Positions 23,301-35,239 of a stretch of DNA of 64,000 nucleotides are shown one piece after another. Each line of letters starts with the position of its first letter. The first letter of the stretch is position 1. Source of the DNA: Lasioglossum baleicum (Eukaryota > Arthropoda > Insecta > Hymenoptera > Halictidae). The DNA is taken from contig NW_027469216.1 in assembly GCF_051020765.1 (NCBI RefSeq), positions 248,001-312,000 of the forward strand, read 5' to 3'. The translations under genes were made by a program, and so were the position numbers. The notes beneath the pieces were generated by a model. The model did not search any database. It was not told the DNA's origin and was given only the letters and a program-made list of their open reading frames with translations.

Positions 23301-26300
23301 CGACAAAGAAACTTTGATTTTTCACTAATTTGACGTCATCGAGAAAGTTACGGCCAACTGGGAATTAAAGGTATATCGCCTTTCCGAAATTTCCGGGAGC
23401 CCGTCGGGCCTTCGGCCCCGCTCGGCTCGGCTCGGCTCGAGGTCGAGGTCGTCGATAGCGACGATGGTGGCGGGGAGGTGCGCAATTGGTCTGTCATCGC
23501 CATCATCCTCCCAAACCCCCCTCACCCTTTAAAATTAATGGAAAATGTAAACCTAAACGTAGAGTCGGATTTGTAACCTCGAAGTTACAAGTCCATTCGC
23601 TCAACCATCAAGGGAGAGTAAACGCGGCGACTGTGGCGGCACTCGCCGCCAATGCGATGTCAGCGTCGCGAAGTTGGCGTTAAATTCGAACGTTTGAATC
23701 AGTTATTTTCTTTCGGGCCCTTTTCAGCCCTGAACCGTGGAAGCGCCGAAATTCGGGTTTCATTTTTAACGCGGCAGCTTATACCCCCCGAGCCGTTACC
23801 GACCACTGCCGGTGGTGGTCGGTAAGTTATCCTCCGCCGAGGTCGACGCGCGTTACCGATGCACACGTAAAAAATTTTCCGCGAATTATCGCGAATTTTT
23901 CGCGCGGTAAGCCTTCGTCTCCGCGTCCTCCGTCCGACAAGCCTACTCTCGCCCGCACCCGTCGACCCGTTCTCGAGCTATACGGCGACAAAGAAACTTT
24001 GATTTTTCACTAATTTGACGTCATCGAGAAAGTTACGGCCAACTGGGAATTAAAGGTATATCGCCTTTCCGAAATTTCCGGGAGCTCGTCGGGCCTTCGG
24101 CCCCGCTCGGCTCGAGGTCGAGGTCGTCGGTAGCGACGATGGTGGCGGGGAGGTGCGCAATTGGTCTGTCATCGCCATCCCCCCCCCAACCCTTCCTCAC
24201 CCTTTAAAATTAATGGAAAATGTAAACCTAAACGTAGAGTCGGATTCGTAACCTCGAAGTTACAAGTCCATTCGCTCAACCATCAAGGCAGAGTAAACGC
24301 GACGACTGTGGCGGCACTCGCCATCGATGCGAAGTCAGCGTCGTGAAAATTGGCGTTAAATTCGAACGTTTGAATCAGTTATTTTCTTTCGGGCCCTTTT
24401 CAGCCCTGAACCGTGGAAGCGCCGAAATTCGGGTTTCATTTTTAACGCGGCAGCTTATACCCCCCGAGCCGTTACCGACCACTGCCGGTGGTGGTCGGTA
24501 AGTTATCCTCCGCCGAGGTCGACGCGCGTTACCGATGCACACGTAAAAAATTTTCCGCGAATTTTCGCGAATTTTTCGCGCGGTAAGCCTTCGTCTCCGC
24601 GTCCTCCGTCCGACAAGCCTACTCTCGCCCGCACCCGTCGACCCGTTCTCGAGCTATGCGGCGACAAAGAAACTTTGATTTTTCACTAATTTGACGTCAT
24701 CGAGAAAGTTACGGCCAACTGGGAATTAAAGGTATATCGCCTTTCCGAAATTTCCGGGAGCCCGTCGGGCCTTCGGCCTCGCTCGGCTCGGCTCGGCTCG
24801 AGGTCGAGGTCGTCGGTAGCGACGATGGTGGCGGGGAGGTGCGCAATTGGTCTGTCATCGCCATCATCCTCCCAACCCCCCCTCACCCTTTAAAATTAAT
24901 GGAAAATGTAAACCTAAACGTAGAGTCGGATTCGTAACCTCGAAGTTACAAGTCCATTCGCTCAACTATCAAGGGAGAGTAAACGCGGCGACTGTGGCGG
25001 CACTCGCCGCCGATGCGATGTCAGCGTCGCGAAGTTGGCGTTAAGTTCGAACGTTTGAATCAGTTATTTTCTTTCGGGCCCTTTTCAGCCCTGAACCGTG
25101 GAAGCGCCGAAATTCGGGTTTCATTTTTAACGCGGCAGCTTATACCCCCCGAGCCGTTACCGACCACTGCCGGTGGTGGTCGGTAAGTTATCCTCCGCCG
25201 AGGTCGACGCGCGTTACCGATGCACACGTAAAAAATTTTCCGGGAATTTTCGCGAATTTTTCGCGCGGTAAGCCTTCGTCTCCGCGTCCTCCGTCCGACG
25301 AGCCTACTCTCGCCCGCACCCGTCGACCCGTTCTCGAGCTATACGGCGACAAAGAAACTTTGATTTTTCACTAATTTGACGTCATCGAGAAAGTTACGGC
25401 CAACTGGGAATTAAAGGTATATCGCCTTTTCGAAATTTCCGGGAGCTCGTCGGGCCTTCGGCCCCGCTCGGCTCGAGGTCGAGGTCGTCGGTAGCGACGA
25501 TGGTGGCGGGGAGGTGCGCAATTGGTTTGTCATCGCCATCCCCCCTCCAACCCTTCCTCACCCTTTAAAATTAATGGAAAATGTAAACCTAAACGTAGAG
25601 TCGGATTCGTAACCTCGAAGTTACAAGTCCATTCGCTCAACCATCAAGGGAGAGTAAACGCGGCGACTGTGGCGGCACTCGCCATCGATGCGAAGTCAGC
25701 GTCGCGAAATTGGCGTTAAATTCGAACGTTTGGATCATTTATTTTCTTTCGGGCCCTTTTCAGCCCTGAACCGTGGAAGCGCCGAAATTCGGGTTTCATT
25801 TTTAACGCGGCAGCTTATACCCCCCGAGCCGTTACCGACCACTGCCGGTGGTGGTCGGTAAGTTATCCTCCGCCGAGGTCGACGCGCGTTACCGATGCAC
25901 ACGTAAAAAATTTTCCGCGAATTTTCGCGAATTTTTCGCGCGGTAAGCCTTTGTCTCCGCGTCCTCCGTCCGACGAGCCTACTCTCGCCCGCACCCGTCG
26001 ACCCGTTCTCGAGCTATACGGCGTCAAAGAAACTTTGATTTTTCACTAATTTGACGTCATCGAGAAAGTTACGGCCTACTGGGAATTAAAGGTATATCGC
26101 CTTTCCGAAATTTCCGGGAGCCCGTCGGGCCTTCGGCCCCGCTCGGCTCGAGGTCGAGGTCGTCGGTAGCGACGATGGTGGCGGGGAGGTGCGCAATTGG
26201 TCTGTCATCGCCATCATCCTCCCAACCCCCCCTCACCCTTTAAAATTAATGGAAAATGTAAACCTAAACGTAGAGTCGGATTCGTAACCTCGAAGTTACA

Positions 26301-26421
26301 AGTCCATTCGCTCAACTATCAAGGGAGAGTAAACGCGGCGACTGTGGCGGCACTCGCCGCCGATGCGATGTCAGCGTCGCGAAGTTGGCGTTAAATTCGA
26401 ACGTTTGAATCAGTTGTTTTC
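20328..26421. repeat. Array segment with adjacent near-identical monomers at 21003 and 21676 (9 monomers)
   Basis: Monomers start at 20328, 21003, 21676, 22350, 23026, 23711, 24387, 25072 and 25747. The 21003 and 21676 copies are a recent-looking tandem duplicate (shift 673); one visible change is GGTCGCTAAG near 21783. The same type occurs 5423 bp upstream at 15580. All three share CAGTTGTTTTC, only five C before GAG, and GAGCGTTAACGACC. The 22350 copy resembles the 18300 copy at a shift of 4050. Confidence 0.88.
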
Positions 26422-29400
26422 TTTCGGGCCCTTTTCAGGCCTGAACCGTGGAAGCGCCGAAATTCGGGTTTCATTTTTAACGCGGCAGCTTATACCCCCG
26501 AGCGTTAACGACCACTGCCGGTGGTGGTCGGTAAGTTATCCTCCGCCGAGGTCGACGCGCGTTACCGATGCACACGTAAAAAATTTTCCGCGAATTTTCG
26601 CGAATTTTTCGCGCGGAAAGCCTTCGTCTCCGCGTCCTCCGTCCGACGAGCCTACTCTCGCCCGCACCCGTCGACCCGTTCTCGAGCTATACGGCGACAA
26701 AGAAACTTTGATTTTTCACTAATTTGACGTCATCGAGAAAGTTACGGCCAACTGGGAATTAAAGGTATATCGCCTTTCCGAAATTTCCGGGAGCTCGTCG
26801 GGCCTTCGGCCCCGCTCGGCTCGAGGTCGAGGTCGTCGGTAGCGACGATGGTGGCGGGGAGGTGCGCAATTGGTCTGTCATCGCCATCCCCCCCCAACCC
26901 TTCCTCACCCTTTAAAATTAATGGAAAATGTAAACCTAAACGTAGAGTCGGATTCGTAACCTCGAAGTTACAAGTCCATTCGCTCAACCTTCAAGGGAGA
27001 GTAAACGCGGCGACTGTGGCGGCACTCGCCATCGATGCGAAGTCAGCGTCGCGAAATTGGCGTTAAATTCGAACGTTTGGATCAGTTATTTTCTTTCGGG
27101 CCCTTTTCAGCCCTGAACCGTGGAAGCGCCGAAATTCGGGTTTCATTTTTAACGCGGCAGCTTATACCCCCCGAGCCGTTACCGACCACTGCCGGTGGTG
27201 GTCGGTAAGTTATCCTCCGCCGAGGTCGACGCGCGTTACCGATGCACACGTAAAAAATTTTCCGCGAATTTTCGCGAATTTTTCGCGCGGTAAGCCTTTG
27301 TCTCCGCGTCCTCCGTCCGACGAGCCTACTCTCGCCCGCACCCGTCGACCCGTTCTCGAGCTATACGGCGACAAAGAAACTTTGATTTTTCACTAATTTG
27401 ACGTCATCGAGAAAGTTACGGCCAACTGGGAATTAAAGGTATATCGCCTTTCCGAAATTTCCGGGAGCTCGTCGGGCCTTCGGCCCCGCTCGGCTCGAGA
27501 TCGAGGTCGTCGGTAGCGACGATGGTGGCGGGGAGGAGCGCAATTGGTCTGTCATCGCCATCATCCTCCCAACCCCCCCTCACCCTTTAAAATTAATGGA
27601 AAATGTAAACCTAAACGTAGAGTCGGATTTGTAACCTCGAAGTTACAAGTCCATTCGCTCAACTATCAAGGGAGAGTAAACACGGCGACTGTGGCGGCAC
27701 TCGCCACCGATGCGATGTCAGCGTCGCGAAGTTGGCGTTAAATTCGAACGTTTGAATCAGTTGTTTTCTTTCGGGCCCTTTTCAGCCCTGAACCGTGGAA
27801 GCGCCGAAATTCGGGTTTCATTTTTAACGCGGCAGCTTATACCCCCGAGCGTTAACGACCACTGCCGGTGGTGGTCGGTAAGTTATCCTCCGCCGAGGTC
27901 GACGCGCGTTACCGATGCACACGTAAAAAATTTTCCGCGAATTTTCGCGAATTTTTCGCTCGGTAAGCCTTCGTCTCCGCGTCCTCCGTCCGACGAGCCT
28001 ACTCTCGCCCGCACCCGTCGACCCGTTCTCGAGCTATACGGCGACAAAGAAATTTTGATTTTTCACTAATTTGACGTCATCGAGAAAGTTACGGCCAACT
28101 GGGAATTAAAGGTATATCGCCTTTCCGAAATTTCCGGGAGCCCGTCGGGCCTTCGGCCCCGCTCTGCTCGGCTCGGCTCGAGGTCGAGGTCGTCGGTAGG
28201 GACGATGGTGGCGGGGAGGTGCGCAATTGGTCGGTCATCGCCATCATCCTCCCAACCCCCCCTCACCCATTAAAATTAATGGAAAATGTAAACCTAAACG
28301 TAGTGTCGGATTCGTAACCTCGAAGTTACAAGTCCATGCGCTCAACTATCAAGGGAGAGTAAACGCGGCGACTGTGGCGGCACTCGCCGCCGATGCGATG
28401 TCAGCGTCGCGAAGTTGGCGTTAAATTCGAACGTTTGAATCAGTTATTTTCTTTCAGGCCCTTTTCAGCCCTGTACCGTGGAAGCGCCGAAATTCGGGTT
28501 TCATTTTTAACGCGGCAGCTTATACCCCCCGAGCCGTTACCGACCACTGCCGGTGGTGGTCGGTAAGTTATCCTCCGCCGAGGTCGACGCGCGTTACCGA
28601 TGCACACGTAAAAAATTTTCCGCGAATTTTCGCGAATTTTTCGCGCGGTAAGCCTTCGTCTCCGCGTCCTCCGTCCGACAAGCCTACTCTCGCCCGCACC
28701 CGTCGACCCGTTCTCGAGCTATACGGCGACAAAGAAACTTTGATTTTTCACTAATTTGACGTCATCGAGACAGTTACGGCCAACTGGGAATTAAAGGTAT
28801 ATCGCCTTTCCGAAACTTCCGGGAGCTCGTCGGGCCTTCGGCCCCACTCGGCTCGAGGTCGAGGTCGTCGGTAGCGACGATGGTGGCGGGGAGGTGCGCA
28901 ATTGGTCTGTCATCGCCATCCCCCCCCAACCCTTCCTCACCCTTTAAAATTAATGGAAAATGTAAACCTAAACGTAGAGTCGGATTCGTAACCTCGAAGT
29001 TACAAGTCCATTCGCTCAACCATCAAGGGAGAGTAAACGCGACGACTGTGGTGGCACTCGCCATCGATGCGAAGTCAGCGTCGTGAAAATTGGCGTTAAA
29101 TTCGAACGTTTGGATCAGTTATTTTCTTTCGGGCCCTTTTCAGCCCTGAACCGTGGAAGCGCCGAAATTCGGGTTTCATTTTTAACGCGGCAGCTTATAC
29201 CCCCCGAGCCGTTACCGACCACTGCCGGTGGTGGTCGGTAAGTTATCCTCCGCCGAGGTCGACGCGCGTTACCGATGCACACGTAAAAAATTTTCCGCGA
29301 ATTTTCGCGAATTTTTCGCGCGGTAAGCCTTTGTCTCCGCGTCCTCCGTCCGACGAGCCTACTCTCGCCCGCACCCGTCGACCCGTTCTCGAGCTATACG

Positions 29401-31846
29401 GCGACAAAGAAACTTTGATTTTTCACTAATTTGACGTCATCGAGAAAGTTACGGCCAACTGGGAATTAAAGGTATATCGCCTTTCCGAAATTTCCGGGAG
29501 CCCGTCGGGCCTTCGGCCCCGCTCTGCTCGGCTCGGCTCGAGATCGAGGTCGTCGGTAGCGACGATGGTGGCGGGGAGGAGCGCAATTGGTCTGTCATCG
29601 CCATCATCCTCCCAACCCCCCCTCACCCTTTAAAATTAATGGAAAATGTAAACCTAAACGTAGAGTCGGATTTGTAACCTCGAAGTTACAAGTCCATTCG
29701 CTCAACTATCAAGGGAGAGTAAACACGGCGACTGTGGCGGCACTCGCCACCGATGCGATGTCAGCGTCGCGAAGTTGGCGTTAAATTCGAACGTTTGAAT
29801 CAGTTGTTTTCTTTCGGGCCCTTTTCAGCCCTGAACCGTGGAAGCGCCGAAATTCGGGTTTCATTTTTAACGCGGCAGCTTATACCCCCGAGCGTTAACG
29901 ACCACTGCCGGTGGTGGTCGGTAAGTTATCCTCCGCCGAGGTCGACGCGCGTTACCGATGCACACGTAAAAAATTTTCCGCGAATTTTCGCGAATTTTTC
30001 GCTCGGTAAGCCTTCGTCTCCGCGTCCTCCGTCCGACGAGCCTACTCTCGCCCGCACCCGTCGACCCGTTCTCGAGCTATACGGCGACAAAGAAATTTTG
30101 ATTTTTCACTAATTTGACGTCATCGAGAAAGTTACGGCCAACTGGGAATTAAAGGTATATCGCCTTTCCGAAATTTCCGGGAGCCCGTCGGGCCTTCGGC
30201 CCCGCTCTGCTCGGCTCGGCTCGAGGTCGAGGTCGTCGGTAGGGACGATGGTGGCGGGGAGGTGCGCAATTGGTCTGTCATCGCCATCATCCTCCCAACC
30301 CCCCCTCACCCATTAAAATTAATGGAAAATGTAAACCTAAACGTAGTGTCGGATTCGTAACCTCGAAGTTACAAGTCCATGCGCTCAACTATCAAGGGAG
30401 AGTAAACGCGGCGACTGTGGCGGCACTCGCCGCCGATGCGATGTCAGCGTCGCGAAGTTGGCGTTAAATTCGAACGTTTGAATCAGTTATTTTCTTTCAG
30501 GCCCTTTTCAGCCCTGTACCGTGGAAGCGCCGAAATTCGGGTTTCATTTTTAACGCGGCAGCTTATACCCCCCGAGCCGTTACCGACCACTGCCGGTGGT
30601 GGTCGGTAAGTTATCCTCCGCCGAGGTCGACGCGCGTTACCGATGCACACGTAAAAAATTTTCCGCGAATTTTCGCGAATTTTTCGCGCGGTAAGCCTTC
30701 GTCTCCGCGTCCTCCGTCCGACAAGCCTACTCTCGCCCGCACCCGTCGACCCGTTCTCGAGCTATACGGCGACAAAGAAACTTTGATTTTTCACTAATTT
30801 GACGTCATCGAGAAAGTTACGGCCAACTGGGAATTAAAGGTATATCGCCTTTCCGAAACTTCCGGGAGCTCGTCGGGCCTTCGGCCCCACTCGGCTCGAG
30901 GTCGAGGTCGTCGGTAGCGACGATGGTGGCGGGGAGGTGCGCAATTGGTCTGTCATCGCCATCCCCCCCCCAACCCTTCCTCACCCTTTAAAATTAATGG
31001 AAAATGTAAACCTAAACGTAGAGTCGGATTCGTAACCTCGAAGTTACAAGTCCATTCGCTCAACCATCAAGGGAGAGTAAACGCGACGACTGTGGTGGCA
31101 CTCGCCATCGATGCGAAGTCAGCGTCGTGAAAATTGGCGTTAAATTCGAACGTTTGGATCAGTTATTTTCTTTCGGGCCCTTTTCAGCCCTGAACCGTGG
31201 AAGCGCCGAAATTCGGGTTTCATTTTTAACGCGGCAGCTTATACCCCCCGAGCCGTTACCGACCACTGCCGGTGGTGGTCGGTAAGTTATCCTCCGCCGA
31301 GGTCGACGCGCGTTACCGATGCACACGTAAAAAATTTTCCGCGAATTTTCGCGAATTTTTCGCGCGGTAAGCCTTCGTCTCCGCGTCCTCCGTCCGACGA
31401 GCCTACTCTCGCCCGCACCCGTCGACCCGTTCTCGAGCTATACGGCGACAAAGAAACTTTGATTTTTCACTAATTTGACGTCATCGAGAAAGTTACGGCC
31501 AACTGGGAATTAAAGGTATATCGCCTTTCCGAAATTTGCGGGAGCTCGTCGAGCCTTCGGCCCCGCTCGGCTCGAGGTCGAGGTCGTCGGTAGCGACGAT
31601 GGTGGCGGGGAGGTGCGCAATTGGTCTGTCATCGCCATCCCCCCCCCCAACCCTTCCTCACCCTTTAAAATTAATGGAAAATGTAAACCTAAACGTAGAG
31701 TCGGATTCGTAACCTCGAAGTTACAAGTCCATTCGCTCAACCATCAAGGGAGAGTAAACGCGGCGACTGTGGCGGCACTCGCCATCGATGCGAAGTCAGC
31801 GTCGCGAAATTGGCGTTAAATTCGAACGTTTGGATCAGTTATTTTC
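26422..31846. repeat. Array segment with three-monomer duplication, shift 2043 bp (8 monomers)
   Basis: Monomers start at 26422, 27094, 27769, 28452, 29127, 29812, 30495 and 31171. The 27769 and 28452 copies recur at 29812 and 30495. Shared private markers are TTCGCTCGG, GGTAGGGACG, CACCCATTAAAAT, CGTAGTGTCGG, CCATGCGCTC, CCCTGTACCG and GAAACTTCCGG. Differences are few: TCGGTCATC against TCTGTCATC, GAGACAG against GAGAAAG and one C in the C tract. The duplication begins just after the pentamer tract of the preceding monomer (about 27498 and 29541), which also carries GAGATCGAGG and AAACACGGCG in both places. Confidence 0.9.
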
Positions 31847-32521
31847 TTTCGGGCCCTTTTCAGCCCTGAACCGTGGAAGCGCCGAAATTCGGGTTTCATT
31901 TTTAACGCGGCAGCTTATACCCCCCGAGCCGTTACCGACCACTGCCGGTGGTGGTCGGTAAGTTATCCTCCGCCGAGGTCGACGCGCGTTACCGATGCAC
32001 ACGTAAAAAATTTTCCGCGAATTTTCGCGAATTTTTCGCGCGGTAAGCCTTTGTCTCCGCGTCCTCCGTCCGACGAGCCTACTCTCGCCCGCACCCGTCG
32101 ACCCGTTCTCGAGCTATACGGCGACAAAGAAACTTTGATTTTTCACTAATTTGACGTCATCGAGAAAGTTACGGCCAACTGGGAATTAAAGGTATATCGC
32201 CTTTCCGAAATTTCCGGGAGCCCGTCGGGCCTTCGGCCCCGCTCGGCTCGAGATCGAGGTCGTCGGTAGCGACGATGGTGGCGGGGAGGAGCGCAATTGG
32301 TCTGCCATCGCCATCATCCTCCCAACCCCCCCTCACCCTTTAAAATTAATGGAAAATGTAAACCTAAACGTAGAGTCGGATTTGTAACCTCGAAGTTACA
32401 AGTCCATTCGCTCAACTATCAAGGGAGAGTAAACGCGGCGACTGTGGCGGCACTCGCCACCGATGCGATGTCAGCGTCGCGAAGTTGGCGTTAAATTCGA
32501 ACGTTTGAATCAGTTGTTTTC
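31847..32521. repeat. Single monomer between duplicated blocks
   Basis: This 675-bp copy carries GAGATCGAGG and GGAGGAGCGC like the copies ending at 27768 and 29811, and it has TCTGCCATCG at 32302-32311. Its last part (from about 32440) matches the end of the copy at 33205, so the dimer duplication that follows has its left endpoint inside it. Confidence 0.85.
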
Positions 32522-33880
32522 TTTCGGGCCCTTTTCAGCCCTGAACCGTGGAAGCGCCGAAATTCGGGTTTCATTTTTAACGCGGCAGCTTATACCCCCG
32601 AGCGTTAACGACCACTGCCGGTGGTGGTCGGTAAGTTATCCTCCGCCGAGGTCGACGCGCGTTACCGATGCACACGTAAAAAATTTTCCGCGAATTTTCG
32701 CGAATTTTTCGCGCGGTATGCCTTCGTCTCCGCGTCCTCCGTCCGACGAGCCTACTCTCGCCCGCACCCGTCGACCCGTTCTCGAGCTATACGGCGACAA
32801 AGAAATTTTGATTTTTCACTAATTTGACGTCATCGAGAAAGTTACGGCCAACTGGGAATTAAAGGTATATCGCCTTTCCGAAATTTCCGGGAGCCCGTCG
32901 GGCCTTCGGCCCCGCTCTGCTCGGCTCGGCTCGAGGTCGAGGTCGTCGTTAGCGACGATGGTGGCGGGGAGGTGCGCAATTGGTCTGTCATCGCCATCAT
33001 CCTCCCAACCCCCCCTCACCCATTAAAATTAATGGAAAATGTAAACCTAAACGTAGTGTCGGATTCGTAACCTCGAAGTTACAAGTCCATTCGCTCAACT
33101 ATCAAGGGAGAGTAAACGCGGCGACTGTGGCGGCACTCGCCGCCGATGCGATGTCAGCGTCGCGAAGTTGGCGTTAAATTCGAACGTTTGAATCAGTTAT
33201 TTTCTTTCAGGCCCTTTTCAGCCCTGTACCGTGGAAGCGCCGAAATTCGGGTTTCATTTTTAACGCGGCAGCTTATACCCCCCGAGCCGTTACCGACCAC
33301 TGCCGGTGGTGGTCGGTAAGTTATCCTCCGCCGAGGTCGACGCGCGTTACCGATGCACACGTAAAAAATTTTCCGCGAATTTTCGCGAATTTTTCGCGCG
33401 GTAAGCCTTCGTCTCCGCGTCCTCCGTCCGACGAGCCTACTCTCGCCCGCACCCGTCGACCCGTTCTCGAGATATACGGCGACAAAGAAATTTTGATTTT
33501 TCACTAATTTGACGTCATCGAGAAAGTTACGGCCAACTGGGAATTAAAGGTATATCGCCTTTCCGAAATTTCCGGGAGCCCGTCGGGCCTTCGGCCCCGC
33601 TCGGCTCGAGGTCGAGGTCGTCGGTAGCGACGATGGTGGCGGGGAGGTGCGCAATTGGTCTGTCATCGCCATCCTCCCCCCCAAACCCCCCTCACCCTTT
33701 AAAATTAATGGAAAATGTAAACCTAAACGTAGAGTCGGATTCGTAACCTCGAAGTTACAAGTCCATTCGCTCAACCATCAAGGGAGAGTAAACGCGGCGA
33801 CTGTGGCGGCACTCGCCACCGATGCGATGTCAGCGTCGCGAAGTTGGCGTTAAATTCGAACGTTTGAATCAGTTGTTTTC
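32522..33880. repeat. Two-monomer unit, copy 1 (683 + 676 bp)
   Basis: Monomers start at 32522 and 33205. They are repeated at 33881 and 34564 with a shift of 1359 bp and no visible difference until near 33816. Shared markers are GCGGTATGCC, GTCGTTAGCG, CACCCATTAAAAT, TTTCAGGCCC, CCCTGTACCG and CGAGATATACGG. The first monomer is long class, and its type is related to the 27769 and 29812 copies. Confidence 0.93.
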
Positions 33881-35239
33881 TTTCGGGCCCTTTTCAGCCC
33901 TGAACCGTGGAAGCGCCGAAATTCGGGTTTCATTTTTAACGCGGCAGCTTATACCCCCGAGCGTTAACGACCACTGCCGGTGGTGGTCGGTAAGTTATCC
34001 TCCGCCGAGGTCGACGCGCGTTACCGATGCACACGTAAAAAATTTTCCGCGAATTTTCGCGAATTTTTCGCGCGGTATGCCTTCGTCTCCGCGTCCTCCG
34101 TCCGACGAGCCTACTCTCGCCCGCACCCGTCGACCCGTTCTCGAGCTATACGGCGACAAAGAAATTTTGATTTTTCACTAATTTGACGTCATCGAGAAAG
34201 TTACGGCCAACTGGGAATTAAAGGTATATCGCCTTTCCGAAATTTCCGGGAGCCCGTCGGGCCTTCGGCCCCGCTCTGCTCGGCTCGGCTCGAGGTCGAG
34301 GTCGTCGTTAGCGACGATGGTGGCGGGGAGGTGCGCAATTGGTCTGTCATCGCCATCATCCTCCCAACCCCCCCTCACCCATTAAAATTAATGGAAAATG
34401 TAAACCTAAACGTAGTGTCGGATTCGTAACCTCGAAGTTACAAGTCCATTCGCTCAACTATCAAGGGAGAGTAAACGCGGCGACTGTGGCGGCACTCGCC
34501 GCCGATGCGATGTCAGCGTCGCGAAGTTGGCGTTAAATTCGAACGTTTGAATCAGTTATTTTCTTTCAGGCCCTTTTCAGCCCTGTACCGTGGAAGCGCC
34601 GAAATTCGGGTTTCATTTTTAACGCGGCAGCTTATACCCCCCGAGCCGTTACCGACCACTGCCGGTGGTGGTCGGTAAGTTATCCTCCGCCGAGGTCGAC
34701 GCGCGTTACCGATGCACACGTAAAAAATTTTCCGCGAATTTTCGCGAATTTTTCGCGCGGTAAGCCTTCGTCTCCGCGTCCTCCGTCCGACGAGCCTACT
34801 CTCGCCCGCACCCGTCGACCCGTTCTCGAGATATACGGCGACAAAGAAATTTTGATTTTTCACTAATTTGACGTCATCGAGAAAGTTACGGCCAACTGGG
34901 AATTAAAGGTATATCGCCTTTCCGAAATTTCCGGGAGCCCGTCGGGCCTTCGGCCCCGCTCGGCTCGAGGTCGAGGTCGTCGGTAGCGACGATGGTGGCG
35001 GGGAGGTGCGCAATTGGTCTGTCATCGCCATCCTCCCCCCCAAACCCCCCTCACCCTTTAAAATTAATGGAAAATGTAAACCTAAACGTAGAGTCGGATT
35101 CGTAACCTCGAAGTTACAAGTCCATTCGCTCAACCATCAAGGGAGAGTAAACGCGGCGACTGTGGCGGCACTCGCCGCCAATGCGATGTCAGCGTCGCGA
35201 AGTTGGCGTTAAATTCGAACATTTGAATCAGTTATTTTC
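33881..35239. repeat. Two-monomer unit, copy 2
   Basis: Monomers start at 33881 and 34564. Copy 2 ends with CGCCGCCAATGCG and GAACATTTG where copy 1 has CGCCACCGATGCG and GAACGTTTG, which places the right end of the exact duplication near 33816/35175. It is among the youngest-looking duplications in the window. Confidence 0.93.

Noticed and set aside
33193..33504. 103-codon minus-strand frame (also 34552 and 58215)
   Set aside because: Low-complexity arginine-rich translation of GC-rich satellite, opened by point changes in a few copies. No domain, no promoter context, absent from most monomers.
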